64,000 bases of DNA from Aquibacillus sediminis (GCF_005870085.1 NZ_SZNM01000013.1:44438-108437); one strand, 5' to 3'; counted from the stretch's first letter, positions 9,031 to 18,984 are shown. The notes: generated from the sequence alone by a model not told the origin. Program-made: numbers and translations.

Positions 9031-9070
9031 GGATCCGTCCATAACTAGCAACCGGCTCCCCATTCCGTTA
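9020..9070. repeat. Family E hairpin (TAACGGAATG inverted repeat)
   Basis: TAACGGAATG at 9020-9029 pairs perfectly with CATTCCGTTA at 9061-9070. A close relative is at 63718-63770 and degraded relatives lie at 43631-43843. Confidence 0.75.
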
Positions 9071-9122
9071 TAAGCTAAAAAGTACTTTACTCCAAAAATG
9101 TGGACATTATCAGCAATAGCAG

Positions 9123-10130
9123 TTACTCACTATAATGGACCGCAACAGGTTTACCTGTATCAATCGATTCATAACAGCTATCCATCACTGTTGTATGATG
9201 GATCATGTTTTCTATCGTATAGCTTGGTTGTTTATTTTCTAGCAAGCAATCTGCAAAATGCTCGACTTGAAGTTTGTACTGGTCACCCTCGATTGAGCGT
9301 TCGATCACTTCGTTGTTATCTTTAATCAATCGAACGCTTCCATTGCCATCTTCGTTTTGATCTGGACGATAGGCACCTTTCACTTCAATCTTCCCTTTGG
9401 ATCCGATGATTTCATATTCGTTTCTTGGTATCGAGGCAAAACTACAATCAAACGAAGCTCGGATACCACTTGCAAAATTTAATACCCCTGCCACAGTCGT
9501 ATCGACGTTGAGCTCTGGATGAAGCTTGGCACTTGCATAAACATTCGTTGGTTCCTCGTCAAGCACATGCCTTAGGGAATGAATCGTATAACAGCCAATA
9601 TCATACAGAGATCCACCACCGAGGTCAGAATTCATACGGATGTTTGAGCCATCGTTCAATACAAATGAAAAACTAGCACGTGCAAAGGCCACATCACCAA
9701 TCTCACCAGCTTGAATCCACTCTTTTACCAATTGATGTTGAGGGTGGAATTGGTACATAAATGCTTCCATGAACGTAACTTTATACATCTCACAAGCTAA
9801 TAACATTTCTTTTAATTCTGATGAATTTAAGGCTGCTGGCTTTTCGCATAAGATATGTTTTCCTTGTTTGGCCGCTTCAATGACCCATTCTTTATGTAAA
9901 CTATTTGGTAGTGGAATGTAAACAGCATCAATTGTTTGATCCTCTAACAACGCTTCATAACTGTCATATGCTGTTGGAATGTTTAACGACTTTGCCACTT
10001 CTCTTGCTTTTTCTCCACCCCGACTAGCAATCGCAGCTACTTCACCATTTTTTGATCGTTGGATGGCTGGAATTACTTGTGTACGGCCTATTTTAGCTGT
10101 ACTAAGAACTCCCCATTGTATTTTTTTCAT
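9123..10130 (-). CDS. Gfo/Idh/MocA family NAD(P)-dependent oxidoreductase
   Basis: A 335-residue protein with an N-terminal Rossmann domain (WGVLSTAKIGRTQVIPAIQRS), the family motif ILCEKPAALNSSE (about residue 93) with the conserved EKP lysine, and a C-terminal Gfo/Idh/MocA domain with LGGGSLYDIGCYTIHSLRHVL. Members oxidise or reduce hydroxyls of sugars, inositols or sugar derivatives; the substrate cannot be read from sequence. It is on the same strand and downstream of the ABC importer at 11-14 kb, though separated by a composite repeat. It may therefore act on the imported sugar. GGGAGC precedes the ATG. Confidence 0.9.
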   Translation of the reverse strand: MKKIQWGVLSTAKIGRTQVIPAIQRSKNGEVAAIASRGGEKAREVAKSLNIPTAYDSYEALLEDQTIDAVYIPLPNSLHKEWVIEAAKQGKHILCEKPAALNSSELKEMLLACEMYKVTFMEAFMYQFHPQHQLVKEWIQAGEIGDVAFARASFSFVLNDGSNIRMNSDLGGGSLYDIGCYTIHSLRHVLDEEPTNVYASAKLHPELNVDTTVAGVLNFASGIRASFDCSFASIPRNEYEIIGSKGKIEVKGAYRPDQNEDGNGSVRLIKDNNEVIERSIEGDQYKLQVEHFADCLLENKQPSYTIENMIHHTTVMDSCYESIDTGKPVAVHYSE

Positions 10131-10433
10131 ATTCTCGCTCCCTTCATCATCTAGTAGAAATCGCTTTCTCTATTATTCTATCGTATTAGATGGGTCCCCT
10201 TCAAATATCTCTACTATTACGTACAATTATCTTTGTCAAATGTGTGACCACGTACGCGTAGGACTTCCTGGATCTATTCCTCTATTTGCCAAGGCATTTC
10301 GTTTTTTTACGACAAATAGCTTTCCAGTCAATTTCCCTAAACAAAAACAACCCAGGCATGAACCCGAGCTTCACTAACAATAATATTAATAGAAATCACT
10401 CTATTTTTTCTTATTGCGTTACTGCGCATTAGC

Positions 10434-10931
10434 TATATAATGCGCAATAACTATCGTACTATTATTCTGCTTTCTTCTATTCTGATTGAAATAAGTGCTA
10501 TACAATCGCTACGGCAGAATACTCCCCGCTTTCAATAGGCAGCGATACATCGCACGAAGCAAATTGGTTTGTATTTTCGAGGAGTCTCCGTATTTTGCCT
10601 TCACTGGTATAAGTTTTCTGATCAGCGATAGCCACTCTATAAAAGAAAAATAAAGAATTTACTGCAAGGTAATGTAACAACATACTAACTAACATAAAAA
10701 AGATATAGTATATGACTTCATTAAGCAAGGCATTATAAAACTTCAGAGTACTGGAATAAGCGGAGGAAATACACGGAGACTCCCGTGGGACTAGTGGCAT
10801 CGGTGAGACCCCGCAGCGAGGGACGAGCGAGTAGGCTCATCAGCCGCCCGTGGAAAGCGGAGTGTATTTCCGCAGCGATATATTAGCACTTATTTTTATA
10901 AAGGGCAGTGGAGGTTATTGCGTGTTATATA
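10434..10931 (-). repeat. Composite intergenic repeat, copy 2 (inverted, short module B)
   Basis: Imperfect inverted arms (TATATAATGCGCAATAAC at 10434-10451; its partner at 10914-10931) bound the element. Module A (10765-10871) is intact. Module B (10513-10599) keeps its ends but has lost about 100 central bases compared with copies 1, 3 and 4. Long stretches between the modules match copy 1 closely, so the whole composite, not just the modules, was copied. It fills the gap between the oxidoreductase and the ABC permease. The remaining 10131-10433 shows nothing I can support. Confidence 0.8.
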
Positions 10932-10977
10932 TCAATTACGCAATAAAAAACGGAAGAAAGATAGTATAATCACCGCC

Positions 10978-11802
10978 CTACCCTTTAACAGACCCTGCTA
11001 GTAATCCGCGAACAAAATATTTACCCAGTAAAATATAGACAAGTAAGGTTGGCAATGCAGCAAGCAACGCACCAGCCATTTGTACGTTCCATTGCACAAT
11101 TTGACTTCCAGATAGGTTTTGCAAGGCAACCATAATTGGTTGACTATCCGAATTCGTAATCGTTACCGCGAACAAAAACTCATTCCAAATATTGGTAAAC
11201 TGCCAAATGGCAACAACAACGAATCCTGAAATCGAAAGTGGAATAATGATGTGCCTAAAAATTCCTAAGAAGTTGGCGCCATCAATTTTTGCTGATTCAA
11301 TCATCGAATCAGGGATATTGGCATAAAAATTTCGAAACATCAACGTTGTTATTGGTAAACCGTAAACCACATGGGTGAGGATTAACCCACCAATCGAGTT
11401 ATACAATCCAATGGAACGAAGAAATTGAATGAGCGGAATTAAAATACTTTGATATGGAATAAACATGCCAAATAGCATGATGGTAAACAATAGTTCCGAT
11501 CCTTTAAACCGCCACTTCGATAACACATACCCATTCATTGCCCCTAATAATGCTGACAATAACGTCGCCGGTACAACTAAATAGATACTATTCATAAAGT
11601 TTGGTGCAAGTTCTGTAAAGGCCTTTATATAACTACTAAAATCAATTGCCGTTGGTAATGCCCACATATGGTCCAAGGACACTTCATCAAGCGGTTTTAT
11701 ACTGGTAACGATAATGACATAGACGGGCGTTAAGAAGATAATCGCCATCACAATTAATACCGCATATTTTAAAATGGTAGATAGTTTTAGCTTTGCCATC
11801 AA
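10978..11802 (-). CDS. Carbohydrate ABC transporter permease (MalG/AraQ type)
   Basis: A 274-residue protein with six predicted membrane segments. It carries the binding-protein-dependent permease EAA-like loop ([22 protein letters not shown], about residues 167-188), which contacts the ATPase. The length and the C-terminal [14 protein letters not shown] are typical of CUT1 family MalG-like permeases. It overlaps the stop of the upstream permease by four bases. No ATPase gene is nearby. CUT1 systems of this kind in Firmicutes often share a general MsmX-type ATPase, so that is the likely partner (inference). The substrate is unknown, probably an oligosaccharide or glycoside. Confidence 0.93.
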   Translation of the reverse strand: MMAKLKLSTILKYAVLIVMAIIFLTPVYVIIVTSIKPLDEVSLDHMWALPTAIDFSSYIKAFTELAPNFMNSIYLVVPATLLSALLGAMNGYVLSKWRFKGSELLFTIMLFGMFIPYQSILIPLIQFLRSIGLYNSIGGLILTHVVYGLPITTLMFRNFYANIPDSMIESAKIDGANFLGIFRHIIIPLSISGFVVVAIWQFTNIWNEFLFAVTITNSDSQPIMVALQNLSGSQIVQWNVQMAGALLAALPTLLVYILLGKYFVRGLLAGSVKG

Positions 11803-12767
11803 TTATCACCCTTTCGACTAGTTATTAAGTATGGAACGATAAATATAGCCACAAGTAATAACATGATAATTGCGATGGCAGAACCATTTGCATAATAGTT
11901 ACCGCGGAAAGTCGTCTCAAACATGTACACACCAGGTACATCAGTTACGAAATTTGCACCAGATCCTGTCATGGCATAAATTAAGTCAAATATTTTCAAT
12001 GAAATGTGTGCCATAATAATAACGACACTTACCGTGATTGGTGTTAAAATCGGCAAAATAACTTTACGGTAAATTTGAAATTCAGACGCTCCATCGATTC
12101 GTGCTGCTTCCCGCAGTTCTTCAGGAATACCTCGTAATCCCGCTAAATACATCGCCAACGAAAAGCCCGTCATCTGCCAGACAGCTGCAATCACGACTGC
12201 AATAATGGCGACAGGAAGACCAAATTCAATACTTCCCCACTCAAACCCTGCTAAGATATTCGTATCGGTATACCATTTTGGTTGAATACCGAACACTTGT
12301 AAAAACTGATTAAAACCTGTTGATGGATTTAATAACCATTGCCAAACAACCCCCGTTACTACGAACGATAGTGCCATTGGGAATAAGAAAATATTACGAA
12401 AGAATGATTCCCCTTTTAGTTTTTGATCAATCAATGTCGATAAACCAAGTCCCATAATAATGACTAATCCAATAAACAAAATCGTAAAGAATACGGTATT
12501 TCGTAAATCTGCTTGGAAGCGATAATCATTAAACAAATAAATATAGTTTTTTAAACCGGCGAAAGAGAAGTCAGGAACTAATGTATTCCAATTACTGACA
12601 GACACCCATCCCGTCCAACCAATAAATCCATAAACAAAAATCACAATCAAAATAAAGGACGGTGCTAAAAACGCAATTGCCATTAGTTTATCTTTTGAAA
12701 TTTTCTTTTTCTTGTTTAGTTTTGGTTGCCTCTCCAGGTGTTGATTGGTGCTTATCTCTTGTTTCAT
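11799..12767 (-). CDS. Carbohydrate ABC transporter permease (MalF/UgpA type)
   Basis: A 322-residue protein with a cytoplasmic N-terminal stretch rich in lysine and six predicted membrane segments from about residue 30. The EAA loop reads [25 protein letters not shown] (about 217-241). It is the first permease of the pair and overlaps the second by four bases. It lies 272 bases after the binding-protein gene, with a stem-loop between them, so it is probably expressed at a lower level from the same transcript. GAGG lies 10 bases before the ATG. Confidence 0.93.
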   Translation of the reverse strand: MKQEISTNQHLERQPKLNKKKKISKDKLMAIAFLAPSFILIVIFVYGFIGWTGWVSVSNWNTLVPDFSFAGLKNYIYLFNDYRFQADLRNTVFFTILFIGLVIIMGLGLSTLIDQKLKGESFFRNIFLFPMALSFVVTGVVWQWLLNPSTGFNQFLQVFGIQPKWYTDTNILAGFEWGSIEFGLPVAIIAVVIAAVWQMTGFSLAMYLAGLRGIPEELREAARIDGASEFQIYRKVILPILTPITVSVVIIMAHISLKIFDLIYAMTGSGANFVTDVPGVYMFETTFRGNYYANGSAIAIIMLLLVAIFIVPYLITSRKGDN

Positions 12768-13003
12768 TGTGAAATCCTCCTATCTTCAGAGGTATCAATC
12801 GCTCTTTTTTCATCTTGGCTGGTTGCTTACGGAGTGTTATTTTTTCGCGAAAAACATAGACTCCGATGCAACTTTAGCGTAGATTTGCTTTTCAAAATTC
12901 TTTTCTTGAATCGTGCACTGTGCCAATTTCATTTTGAACATATCACGCTATTTTTGTATCACTTCTTTGCCGGCCACGACACCAAACTTAGGCTTAGAGT
13001 AAA

Positions 13004-13031
13004 CCCCCGTATCGCTGTAGCAATACGGGGG
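13004..13031 (-). terminator. Intercistronic stem-loop between binding protein and permeases
   Basis: CCCCCGTAT pairs with ATACGGGGG around a short central stem (GC TACA GC on the minus strand), just after the binding-protein stop. Only TTTA follows on the minus strand, so it may be a leaky terminator or a 3' stabiliser. That would raise binding-protein expression above the permeases, as is common in ABC operons. Confidence 0.65.
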
Positions 13032-13039
13032 CGCCCCGT

Positions 13040-14383
13040 TTATTGAAGGTCAGCAGCTGCGTTTACTAGTGTATTAATGAAGTTATCCGTATCTTGTTGT
13101 GTTACAAAGATGTTTACAGCTTGATTGACTTTTGTTAAATACCCTTCAGGTGCTGCTGAACCGTGTGCTAGACTTGGTGCCAGGCGGGAATTAGTGAAAT
13201 CTTCCATCGTATCTTGACCATACTCATCATAATTAGCTGGATCTGCGTCAACACGAGCTGGAATCGAACCTTTCAATGGATTGAATGTATCTTGACCTTC
13301 CACAGAACCCAATACAGCTAGGAAGTCTTTTACATCATCTTCGTTGTCGATTCCATCAGGTAATCCGAATGTATCGGTGATAACCATGAAATTACCATCT
13401 GTTTCAGGGTATGGGAAGTAACCAAAGTCTTCATTTGTCGCAAGATCTAAGTCGTTAGAGAAATAACCTTTGGCCCAATCACCCATGTTCAACATTGCAG
13501 CATCCCCATTTGCTACTAATTGAGCAGCATCTTGCCAGTTACGTGAAGCATGATCTTCGTTTACATAATTTATCGTTTGCTCGAATAATTCAACAGCCTC
13601 CACTACGCGATCATCATCAAACGGTATGTCGCCACTGAATAATGCATCGTAATCATCAGGACCTAGTACACCTAGTAAAATATTTTCAAAGATTTGAGTC
13701 GCTGTCCAAGATTCTTTATCCCCCAAGGCTAGTGGAGTTACACCAGCTTGTTGCAATTGATCTGCAACCTCAAAAAATTCATCAAATGTAGTTGGAACTT
13801 CAATGTTATGCTCCTCGAACACTTCCATATTGTAGAAAATCACATTACCACGGTGAATGTTCACTGGAACTGAATAAATTTCGCCATCCTTACTTACCAT
13901 GTCGATTAAGTCTTCAGGGAATTTATCCATCCACTCTTGTTCTTCAAAAAAGCTTGTAATTGGTTGCATTTTGCCTGCAGCAACCCAGCCTTCGTTTAGT
14001 TCATCCCCGCCATGTACTTGGAATGTAGAAGGTGGATCATCCCCTTGCATCCGTGTTGCTAATACAGCTTTGGCGTTGGTACCAGCACCACCAGAAACTG
14101 CTGCATTATCTACGGTAATGTCTGGATGTTCTTGTTCAAATAAATCAATGAGTGCGAGTAGCCCATCTTCTTCACCTGCTCCAGTCCACCAACTAAAGAT
14201 CTCAACTAAGCCGCCTTCATCATTACCTTCATCTGAGGTTCCTTCTGCTTCTTGTTCCGATGTATCAGGCGTGTCATTCGAATCATCTGGAGATGTTTCT
14301 TGATCAGAAGATGTGTCAGAATTACATGCTGCTAATGCAACAACCATCACGACCAACAACAAAAAACTTAGTAACTTTTTCAC
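13040..14383 (-). CDS. Extracellular carbohydrate-binding lipoprotein of ABC importer
   Basis: A 447-residue protein with a lipoprotein signal peptide (lipobox LAAC, cysteine 20), an acidic Asp/Ser/Glu linker (21-55) and a family 1 solute-binding fold. It has VEIFSWWTGAGEEDG near the start and TFQVHGGDELNEGW typical of sugar-binding proteins. It should capture the sugar outside the membrane for the two permeases downstream. The acidic surface is compatible with a halotolerant host. The promoter region contains a perfect cre match, so carbon catabolite repression is likely. The kinase/regulator pair upstream is the probable inducer. Confidence 0.93.
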   Translation of the reverse strand: MKKLLSFLLLVVMVVALAACNSDTSSDQETSPDDSNDTPDTSEQEAEGTSDEGNDEGGLVEIFSWWTGAGEEDGLLALIDLFEQEHPDITVDNAAVSGGAGTNAKAVLATRMQGDDPPSTFQVHGGDELNEGWVAAGKMQPITSFFEEQEWMDKFPEDLIDMVSKDGEIYSVPVNIHRGNVIFYNMEVFEEHNIEVPTTFDEFFEVADQLQQAGVTPLALGDKESWTATQIFENILLGVLGPDDYDALFSGDIPFDDDRVVEAVELFEQTINYVNEDHASRNWQDAAQLVANGDAAMLNMGDWAKGYFSNDLDLATNEDFGYFPYPETDGNFMVITDTFGLPDGIDNEDDVKDFLAVLGSVEGQDTFNPLKGSIPARVDADPANYDEYGQDTMEDFTNSRLAPSLAHGSAAPEGYLTKVNQAVNIFVTQQDTDNFINTLVNAAADLQ

Positions 14384-14414
14384 TTTCTAAGCCCCCTTCA
14401 AAATTGTTTAACTT

Positions 14415-14433
14415 TGTTAACGCTTACAGTATA
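14415..14433 (-). promoter_or_regulatory. cre site and -10 box ahead of the sugar ABC operon
   Basis: TGTTAACGCTTACA (14415-14428) matches the CcpA consensus TGWNANCGNTNWCA at every fixed position. On the minus strand TATACT (14433-14428) precedes it as a -10 box. The -35 is weak, which fits a promoter needing an activator such as the AraC-type regulator next door. A GTTTAACTTTGTTAAC motif shared with the xyl promoters overlaps it. Confidence 0.75.
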
Positions 14434-14494
14434 AGTATAAGACGATAGCTTCGGTTAAAACGAAACTTTTTTCTGTACTTTTTAAAGATTCTCT

Positions 14495-15925
14495 TCATTT
14501 TTTTATGATCTTGTTTTGATATTGTTTTGGGGACATGTTCACATGCTTCTTAAAAACACGACTAAAATAATTAGGATCTTTATAGCCAACCATGGCACTT
14601 ATTTGTTTTAAACTATAATGGTTTTCTTTCAAGTATTGCTTTGCTTTATTCAACCGTAATCTTGTTAGATAATCAATAAATGCTTCTCCTGTTGCTTCTT
14701 TAAATAGGTTGGAAAAATAATTGGTGCTTAAATCAATGTATTGGGAGATTTGGTCTAAACTAAGGGGCTGATCATAATGATGTTCGATGTAAGTTTTCGC
14801 ACGTTCAATTTTATTTTGGGATTGATAATACTGCTGAATTTGTAAACAAATGACCTTTATAAAATCATACCAATCCTGTCTTGTTTGTAACTGGTAAAAC
14901 GACATAGTATTTAGCATGTCTACTTTATCTGCATGCATTTGTTTGATTGTATAAAAGACTTCAGCGAGCTGGTCTAATGGTCCTTCTATTGTTTCATAGA
15001 TTTGTGTAAAAAAAGTGACTGCTTCTTGTTCATTACCTGTTTCAATCGCAGTTATTAAACGGGTATACTGATCCTGTTCAGTTGTTCGTTTCTCCTCCGG
15101 AAAGCCATAGTTTGTTTGTTTTCTTTCCATTAAAATATGGACTGCTTTAAAGGCTTGTTGGTAGGACCGTGGGAGCTGAGCCAATTTTCTAGCTGGATAA
15201 CCGATGCCGATGTAGACATCCTCCCCTAGTTCTAGTTGAACTTTTCTTGCTAATTGTAAAAGAAACGCTTTTGTCTGTTGCTGATGACTAATAAATAAAA
15301 CACTACATCTATGATCATCATGATGGATTAGTACATCGTCATCTGTACGGGAGCGCAAAAACTGTTTTAACCTGGGGACATTCTCGGTTGCAACTCCTTC
15401 TATTGTCCAAAAAAAGCCGGACTGAAATTGTGGGAACAGCTCTTGTTGTAGTTCGATCGTTTCTTCTTGTATCTCCTGCTTCATCACTTTTGATAAAAAT
15501 AGTTCTCTAGCGATTTCAATCGAATGCGCTTTATGATTTAGCGTTTCCTGTTCTTGTTCCACTTCATTTCGAACTCGTAAGATCGCGCGAATCATCTCTT
15601 CCTTTTTGCTCGGCTTTAATATGTATTCTTTTACTCCAAATTGCATCGCCTGTTTGGCATAGTCAAATGAATCATAAGCAGAAACGATGATAAACTTCAT
15701 GGATGGGTGTTGTTCTATAATTTGTTCAATTGCTTCAATGCCACTAACCCCTGGCATTTTGATATCCATTAGCATTATATTAGGTTGTAGTTGATTGGCT
15801 AATTCAATTGCTACTCGCCCATTCGGCGCTTCACCTATCACTTCCATATCAGAGAAGTTTTCATCAATAAATTTACACATCATTTTCCGCTCTAACAACT
15901 CATCTTCTGCAATCACAAGCTTCAA
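14495..15925 (-). CDS. AraC-type response regulator (YesN-like)
   Basis: A 476-residue protein counted from a TTG at 15925, chosen because GGAGG lies eight bases upstream and the receiver domain then begins at once (MKLVIAEDE). The receiver (1-120) has the acidic pair near 7-9, phospho-acceptor Asp 54 in LMDIKMPG and Lys 104 in YILKPS. A divergent middle region (about 150-350) follows, then two AraC-type helix-turn-helix motifs at the C-terminus ending in MVGYKDPNYFSRVFKKHVNMSPKQYQ. It is the likely target of the kinase at 16565 and the likely activator of the ABC operon. A composite repeat lies between it and the kinase gene. Confidence 0.93.
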   Translation of the reverse strand: MKLVIAEDELLERKMMCKFIDENFSDMEVIGEAPNGRVAIELANQLQPNIMLMDIKMPGVSGIEAIEQIIEQHPSMKFIIVSAYDSFDYAKQAMQFGVKEYILKPSKKEEMIRAILRVRNEVEQEQETLNHKAHSIEIARELFLSKVMKQEIQEETIELQQELFPQFQSGFFWTIEGVATENVPRLKQFLRSRTDDDVLIHHDDHRCSVLFISHQQQTKAFLLQLARKVQLELGEDVYIGIGYPARKLAQLPRSYQQAFKAVHILMERKQTNYGFPEEKRTTEQDQYTRLITAIETGNEQEAVTFFTQIYETIEGPLDQLAEVFYTIKQMHADKVDMLNTMSFYQLQTRQDWYDFIKVICLQIQQYYQSQNKIERAKTYIEHHYDQPLSLDQISQYIDLSTNYFSNLFKEATGEAFIDYLTRLRLNKAKQYLKENHYSLKQISAMVGYKDPNYFSRVFKKHVNMSPKQYQNKIIKK

Positions 15926-16012
15926 CTTTATCGCCCTCCATTTCAAACTATATCTAGAAACGATGAATTCAATTTCGTGTTTAAACTCTTTTGTTAAGCA
16001 CAGTTTGCATTT

Positions 16013-16540
16013 GCTATATAATACGCATTAACCTCCACTGTCCTTTATAAAATAAGTGCTAATAATCGCTTCGGAAATACACTACGCTTTCCACGGGCGG
16101 CTGATGAGCCTCCTCGCTCGTCCCTCGCTGCGGGGTCTCACCTAGGCCTTTCCTCCCGTAGGAGTCTCCGTGTATTTCCTTCGCTATATATAGTGCATTG
16201 ATTTCAGATAGCTATATGTGGTCAATATGTTGCGTATTTATACTAATCATTAATCAGATAACGTATCCCAGTGTAGGCAGAATGCGGAGACTCCTCGAAA
16301 ATAAAGTATCGCTGCAAAGCCTTCCTTGTCCTACGTAAACAGCACGAGCCTAAGAACCACCGTAAATAAAGGAACACAGGCTAAGATCGCCACGGACACG
16401 CGAGTAACGCCTGCGTCACCAATTGGCCAGAGGCCGTGCCCGCGGAAAGCGTAGTATTCTGCCGTAGCGATGGTATAACACTTATTACAATCAGAAAAGT
16501 GTGAGAGCAAAATTACGAAGGTTATGTCGTATAATATAGC
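16013..16540 (+). repeat. Composite intergenic repeat, copy 3
   Basis: Arms GCTATATAATACGCA (from 16013) and its approximate reverse complement (to 16540) bound module A (16073-16179, GGAAATACAC ends) and module B (16276-16463, GGCAGAATGC / GTATTCTGCC ends). It sits inside what should be one transcriptional unit, between the kinase stop and the response-regulator start, in the 640-base gap. The linker between modules differs from copies 1 and 2 although both modules are conserved. Confidence 0.8.
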
Positions 16541-16564
16541 TTTTATACAGCGAAAAACACTCCT

Positions 16565-17986
16565 TTACAAAACATCCTTCGGCAACAACAACCGTATCGA
16601 TGACCCTTGTCCAACTTGTGAGTCAATTTCAATCACATCTTCCTGTTGGTAAAACAATTGCAGTCGGCGGATTACGTTTGTCATCCCTAACCCGGTAGAA
16701 TGTCCGACATGTTCCTCATCTTCGGGTTTTGATAAGGACAAGATACGGTTTACTTGTTCCTCTGTCATCCCTATCCCATTATCGTTTACTTCTACCACGA
16801 CGTGTTCTTCGGTTTGGTTAATCGTTATTGCTAATTTTCCACCTTGTTCTACTGGTTCAAGACCGTGGATAAACGCATTTTCAACAATCGGTTGCAACGT
16901 TAAACGAGGAACAGGGATCGATAGACAACTTTCATCAATCGCAATGGAAAACTCCATCCTTTCCATGAATCTCGTTTTTTGGATTGTGATATATTCTTGA
17001 ACAACCTTGACCTCATCTTCTAAACGTACAAATTTTTCTAAATCACCTAAACTATGTCGTAGTAATGTAGCAGCAGAATCAATTAAATTCGAAGTTGATT
17101 TTGCATCTTCTAAATACGCCATTTTCGAAATCGTATTAAGCGTATTAAATAAAAAGTGTGGATTGACTTGATTTTGCAAATGTTTTAGTTCCAATTCCTT
17201 CATCAATCGCTCTTGTTCCGATTTGTCTTTCATTTCCGAAATTAAATCACGGATATTTGTCCGCATCGTATTAAATGAATCGCCCAATAATTTTAATTCA
17301 TCATTAGATGCGATCGTAACAGGCTCCCCATCAAACTTTCCGGCAGACACTTGTTTTGCTGCAGTAGACAATTGTTGGATTGGTTTTGTTATCCCATCTG
17401 TTAAACTGATCGCTATCACGATTGCGAACAATACCGTTGTGACAAACAAGAAAACAATAAACCACTGAAACGTATTTTCACGGTCTTGCATGTCCATATA
17501 AAAAGATTGATAGTTGGTTAACTCCATATCAATTAATGTTAAAGTCATATCTTGAATATAGGCATTTATATTTTCTAATTCATTTAAATGTAGTGTATAC
17601 CGTTCCATATCATCACGTATTACAAACCCTACCGTTAATTCACTTTGTCGCATATGTGACTCGATCATATTTAAATAATTTTTCAGTTGAATTTGGTCAT
17701 TGTCTTGAACAGATCGCAGTTGATCCTTTTCTATTTCTAACTTTGCAAATGTTTGATAATAGTTTGTTAGATTTTGATCCTCTTGCTCCAACACATAGGA
17801 TTTCGTATTTTCATAAAGCTCATTCGATGTTTGTGAAATCGAATTAAATAATAGAAAGTGCTCAAAACTACCATGATATTCGTCCATTAACTTACTTGAA
17901 CTAACATAAATGGATAGGGACACGACATTGAAAAGGGCAACGAATACTAAAAAATATACAAATAGCTTACTACGAATTGTCTTCAT
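16565..17986 (-). CDS. Membrane sensor histidine kinase (YesM-like)
   Basis: A 473-residue protein with membrane helices at about 8-28 and 173-194, an extracellular helical sensor region between them, and a HAMP domain (about 195-250). A His_kinase region follows with the phospho-acceptor motif NQVNPHFLFNTLN (His 277). The HATPase domain has N-box IVENAFIHG, G1 VNDNGIGM and G2 STGLGMTNV. The start overlaps the stop of the upstream sugar-binding sensor by four bases. The partner is the AraC-type regulator downstream. The extracellular part probably reads the state of the sugar-binding protein rather than sugar directly; that is inference from gene order. Confidence 0.93.
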   Translation of the reverse strand: MKTIRSKLFVYFLVFVALFNVVSLSIYVSSSKLMDEYHGSFEHFLLFNSISQTSNELYENTKSYVLEQEDQNLTNYYQTFAKLEIEKDQLRSVQDNDQIQLKNYLNMIESHMRQSELTVGFVIRDDMERYTLHLNELENINAYIQDMTLTLIDMELTNYQSFYMDMQDRENTFQWFIVFLFVTTVLFAIVIAISLTDGITKPIQQLSTAAKQVSAGKFDGEPVTIASNDELKLLGDSFNTMRTNIRDLISEMKDKSEQERLMKELELKHLQNQVNPHFLFNTLNTISKMAYLEDAKSTSNLIDSAATLLRHSLGDLEKFVRLEDEVKVVQEYITIQKTRFMERMEFSIAIDESCLSIPVPRLTLQPIVENAFIHGLEPVEQGGKLAITINQTEEHVVVEVNDNGIGMTEEQVNRILSLSKPEDEEHVGHSTGLGMTNVIRRLQLFYQQEDVIEIDSQVGQGSSIRLLLPKDVL

Positions 17987-18984
17987 GGCAAGTCACCCGT
18001 GGAAGTCATTTGTCCCTGATGAACATCTTGTTTTCTAATCACTCCAGTATCCGTAAATTCTTTTGTTTTAACTTGTTCACCATTTTGGAGCTTCATCATT
18101 TGTTGAACAGCTAGTTTCCCCATTTCAAATGGATGTTGCACAATTGTAGCATCTATTTTTTCTTGTTCGATTAACTCTAATGTTCTAGGTAATGTGTCAA
18201 ATGCCAGTATGTAATGACCCATTCTTAAATTCATTTCTTCAATACCTTGGACAATTCCGATCCCATCGAGTGCACTCGTCCCAATTAAAACATTGACTTT
18301 CGGGTTTCGTTTTAAAAGTGTATAGGTCGCTTGGGTTGCACCAATTTCTGTAATATTGGATTCAACGACCTCAACAAGCTCAATCCGCTCGACTTCTGCA
18401 ATCGCATCCTTAAATCCTTGTAACCGTTCTTGTTGGTTTAGGGCATCAAACTTGCCGATCACTGCACCGACAAATTTTTTTCCGGTTGTATCTGCTATTA
18501 ATGTTTCCCCAGCAAGAACACCTGCCTGGTAATTATCTGTTCCCACATAGGATGCACGTTCACTAGATGGAACATCCGTATCAATTGTTACGATTGGAAC
18601 CCCGTTCTCAACAGCCTTCGATACTAGCTCCTTAAACCGACTGCCTTGAATCCCTTGTGTAATAATACCATCGACATTTGCACGAATCATTCGATCAATC
18701 ATTAGAAGTTTTTCTTCAGGATCGGATTTCTTCGGTCCTATATCATCTAAGTATAAGGAATAGTGTCTCGCCTGCTGTTTTGCCCCTTGCTCAATGAAGT
18801 GCCAGTACTCATTCCCTTCCTCTTCCATAATCAATGCGATATGGACATCATAGGAAGCTTGTCCAGCCGTGCTTACTTCATCCACTTGAAATGTCTTAAC
18901 TCCATAATAGAGCATCAAACCAAAGCTAATCCCAAAACCAACTAAAACAATACTATAAATCAGTTGTTTACGTTTGACATGCAA
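17983..18984 (-). CDS. Membrane-anchored periplasmic-binding-like sugar sensor
   Basis: A 333-residue protein counted from a TTG at 18984, preceded by AAGGGGCGG; a longer reading from a TTG at 19017 lacks a ribosome binding site. One N-terminal membrane helix (about 8-27) has no lipobox, so the protein stays anchored. A type 1 periplasmic binding (Peripla_BP_4, ribose/galactose) fold follows: HIALIMEEEGNEYWHFIEQG, ANVDGIITQGI, VPIVTIDTDVPSS, YVGTDNYQAGVLAG. Genes of this type beside YesM/YesN pairs act as ligand sensors for the kinase, so this is probably the first element of a three-part sugar sensor. Confidence 0.9.
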   Translation of the reverse strand: MHVKRKQLIYSIVLVGFGISFGLMLYYGVKTFQVDEVSTAGQASYDVHIALIMEEEGNEYWHFIEQGAKQQARHYSLYLDDIGPKKSDPEEKLLMIDRMIRANVDGIITQGIQGSRFKELVSKAVENGVPIVTIDTDVPSSERASYVGTDNYQAGVLAGETLIADTTGKKFVGAVIGKFDALNQQERLQGFKDAIAEVERIELVEVVESNITEIGATQATYTLLKRNPKVNVLIGTSALDGIGIVQGIEEMNLRMGHYILAFDTLPRTLELIEQEKIDATIVQHPFEMGKLAVQQMMKLQNGEQVKTKEFTDTGVIRKQDVHQGQMTSTGDLP

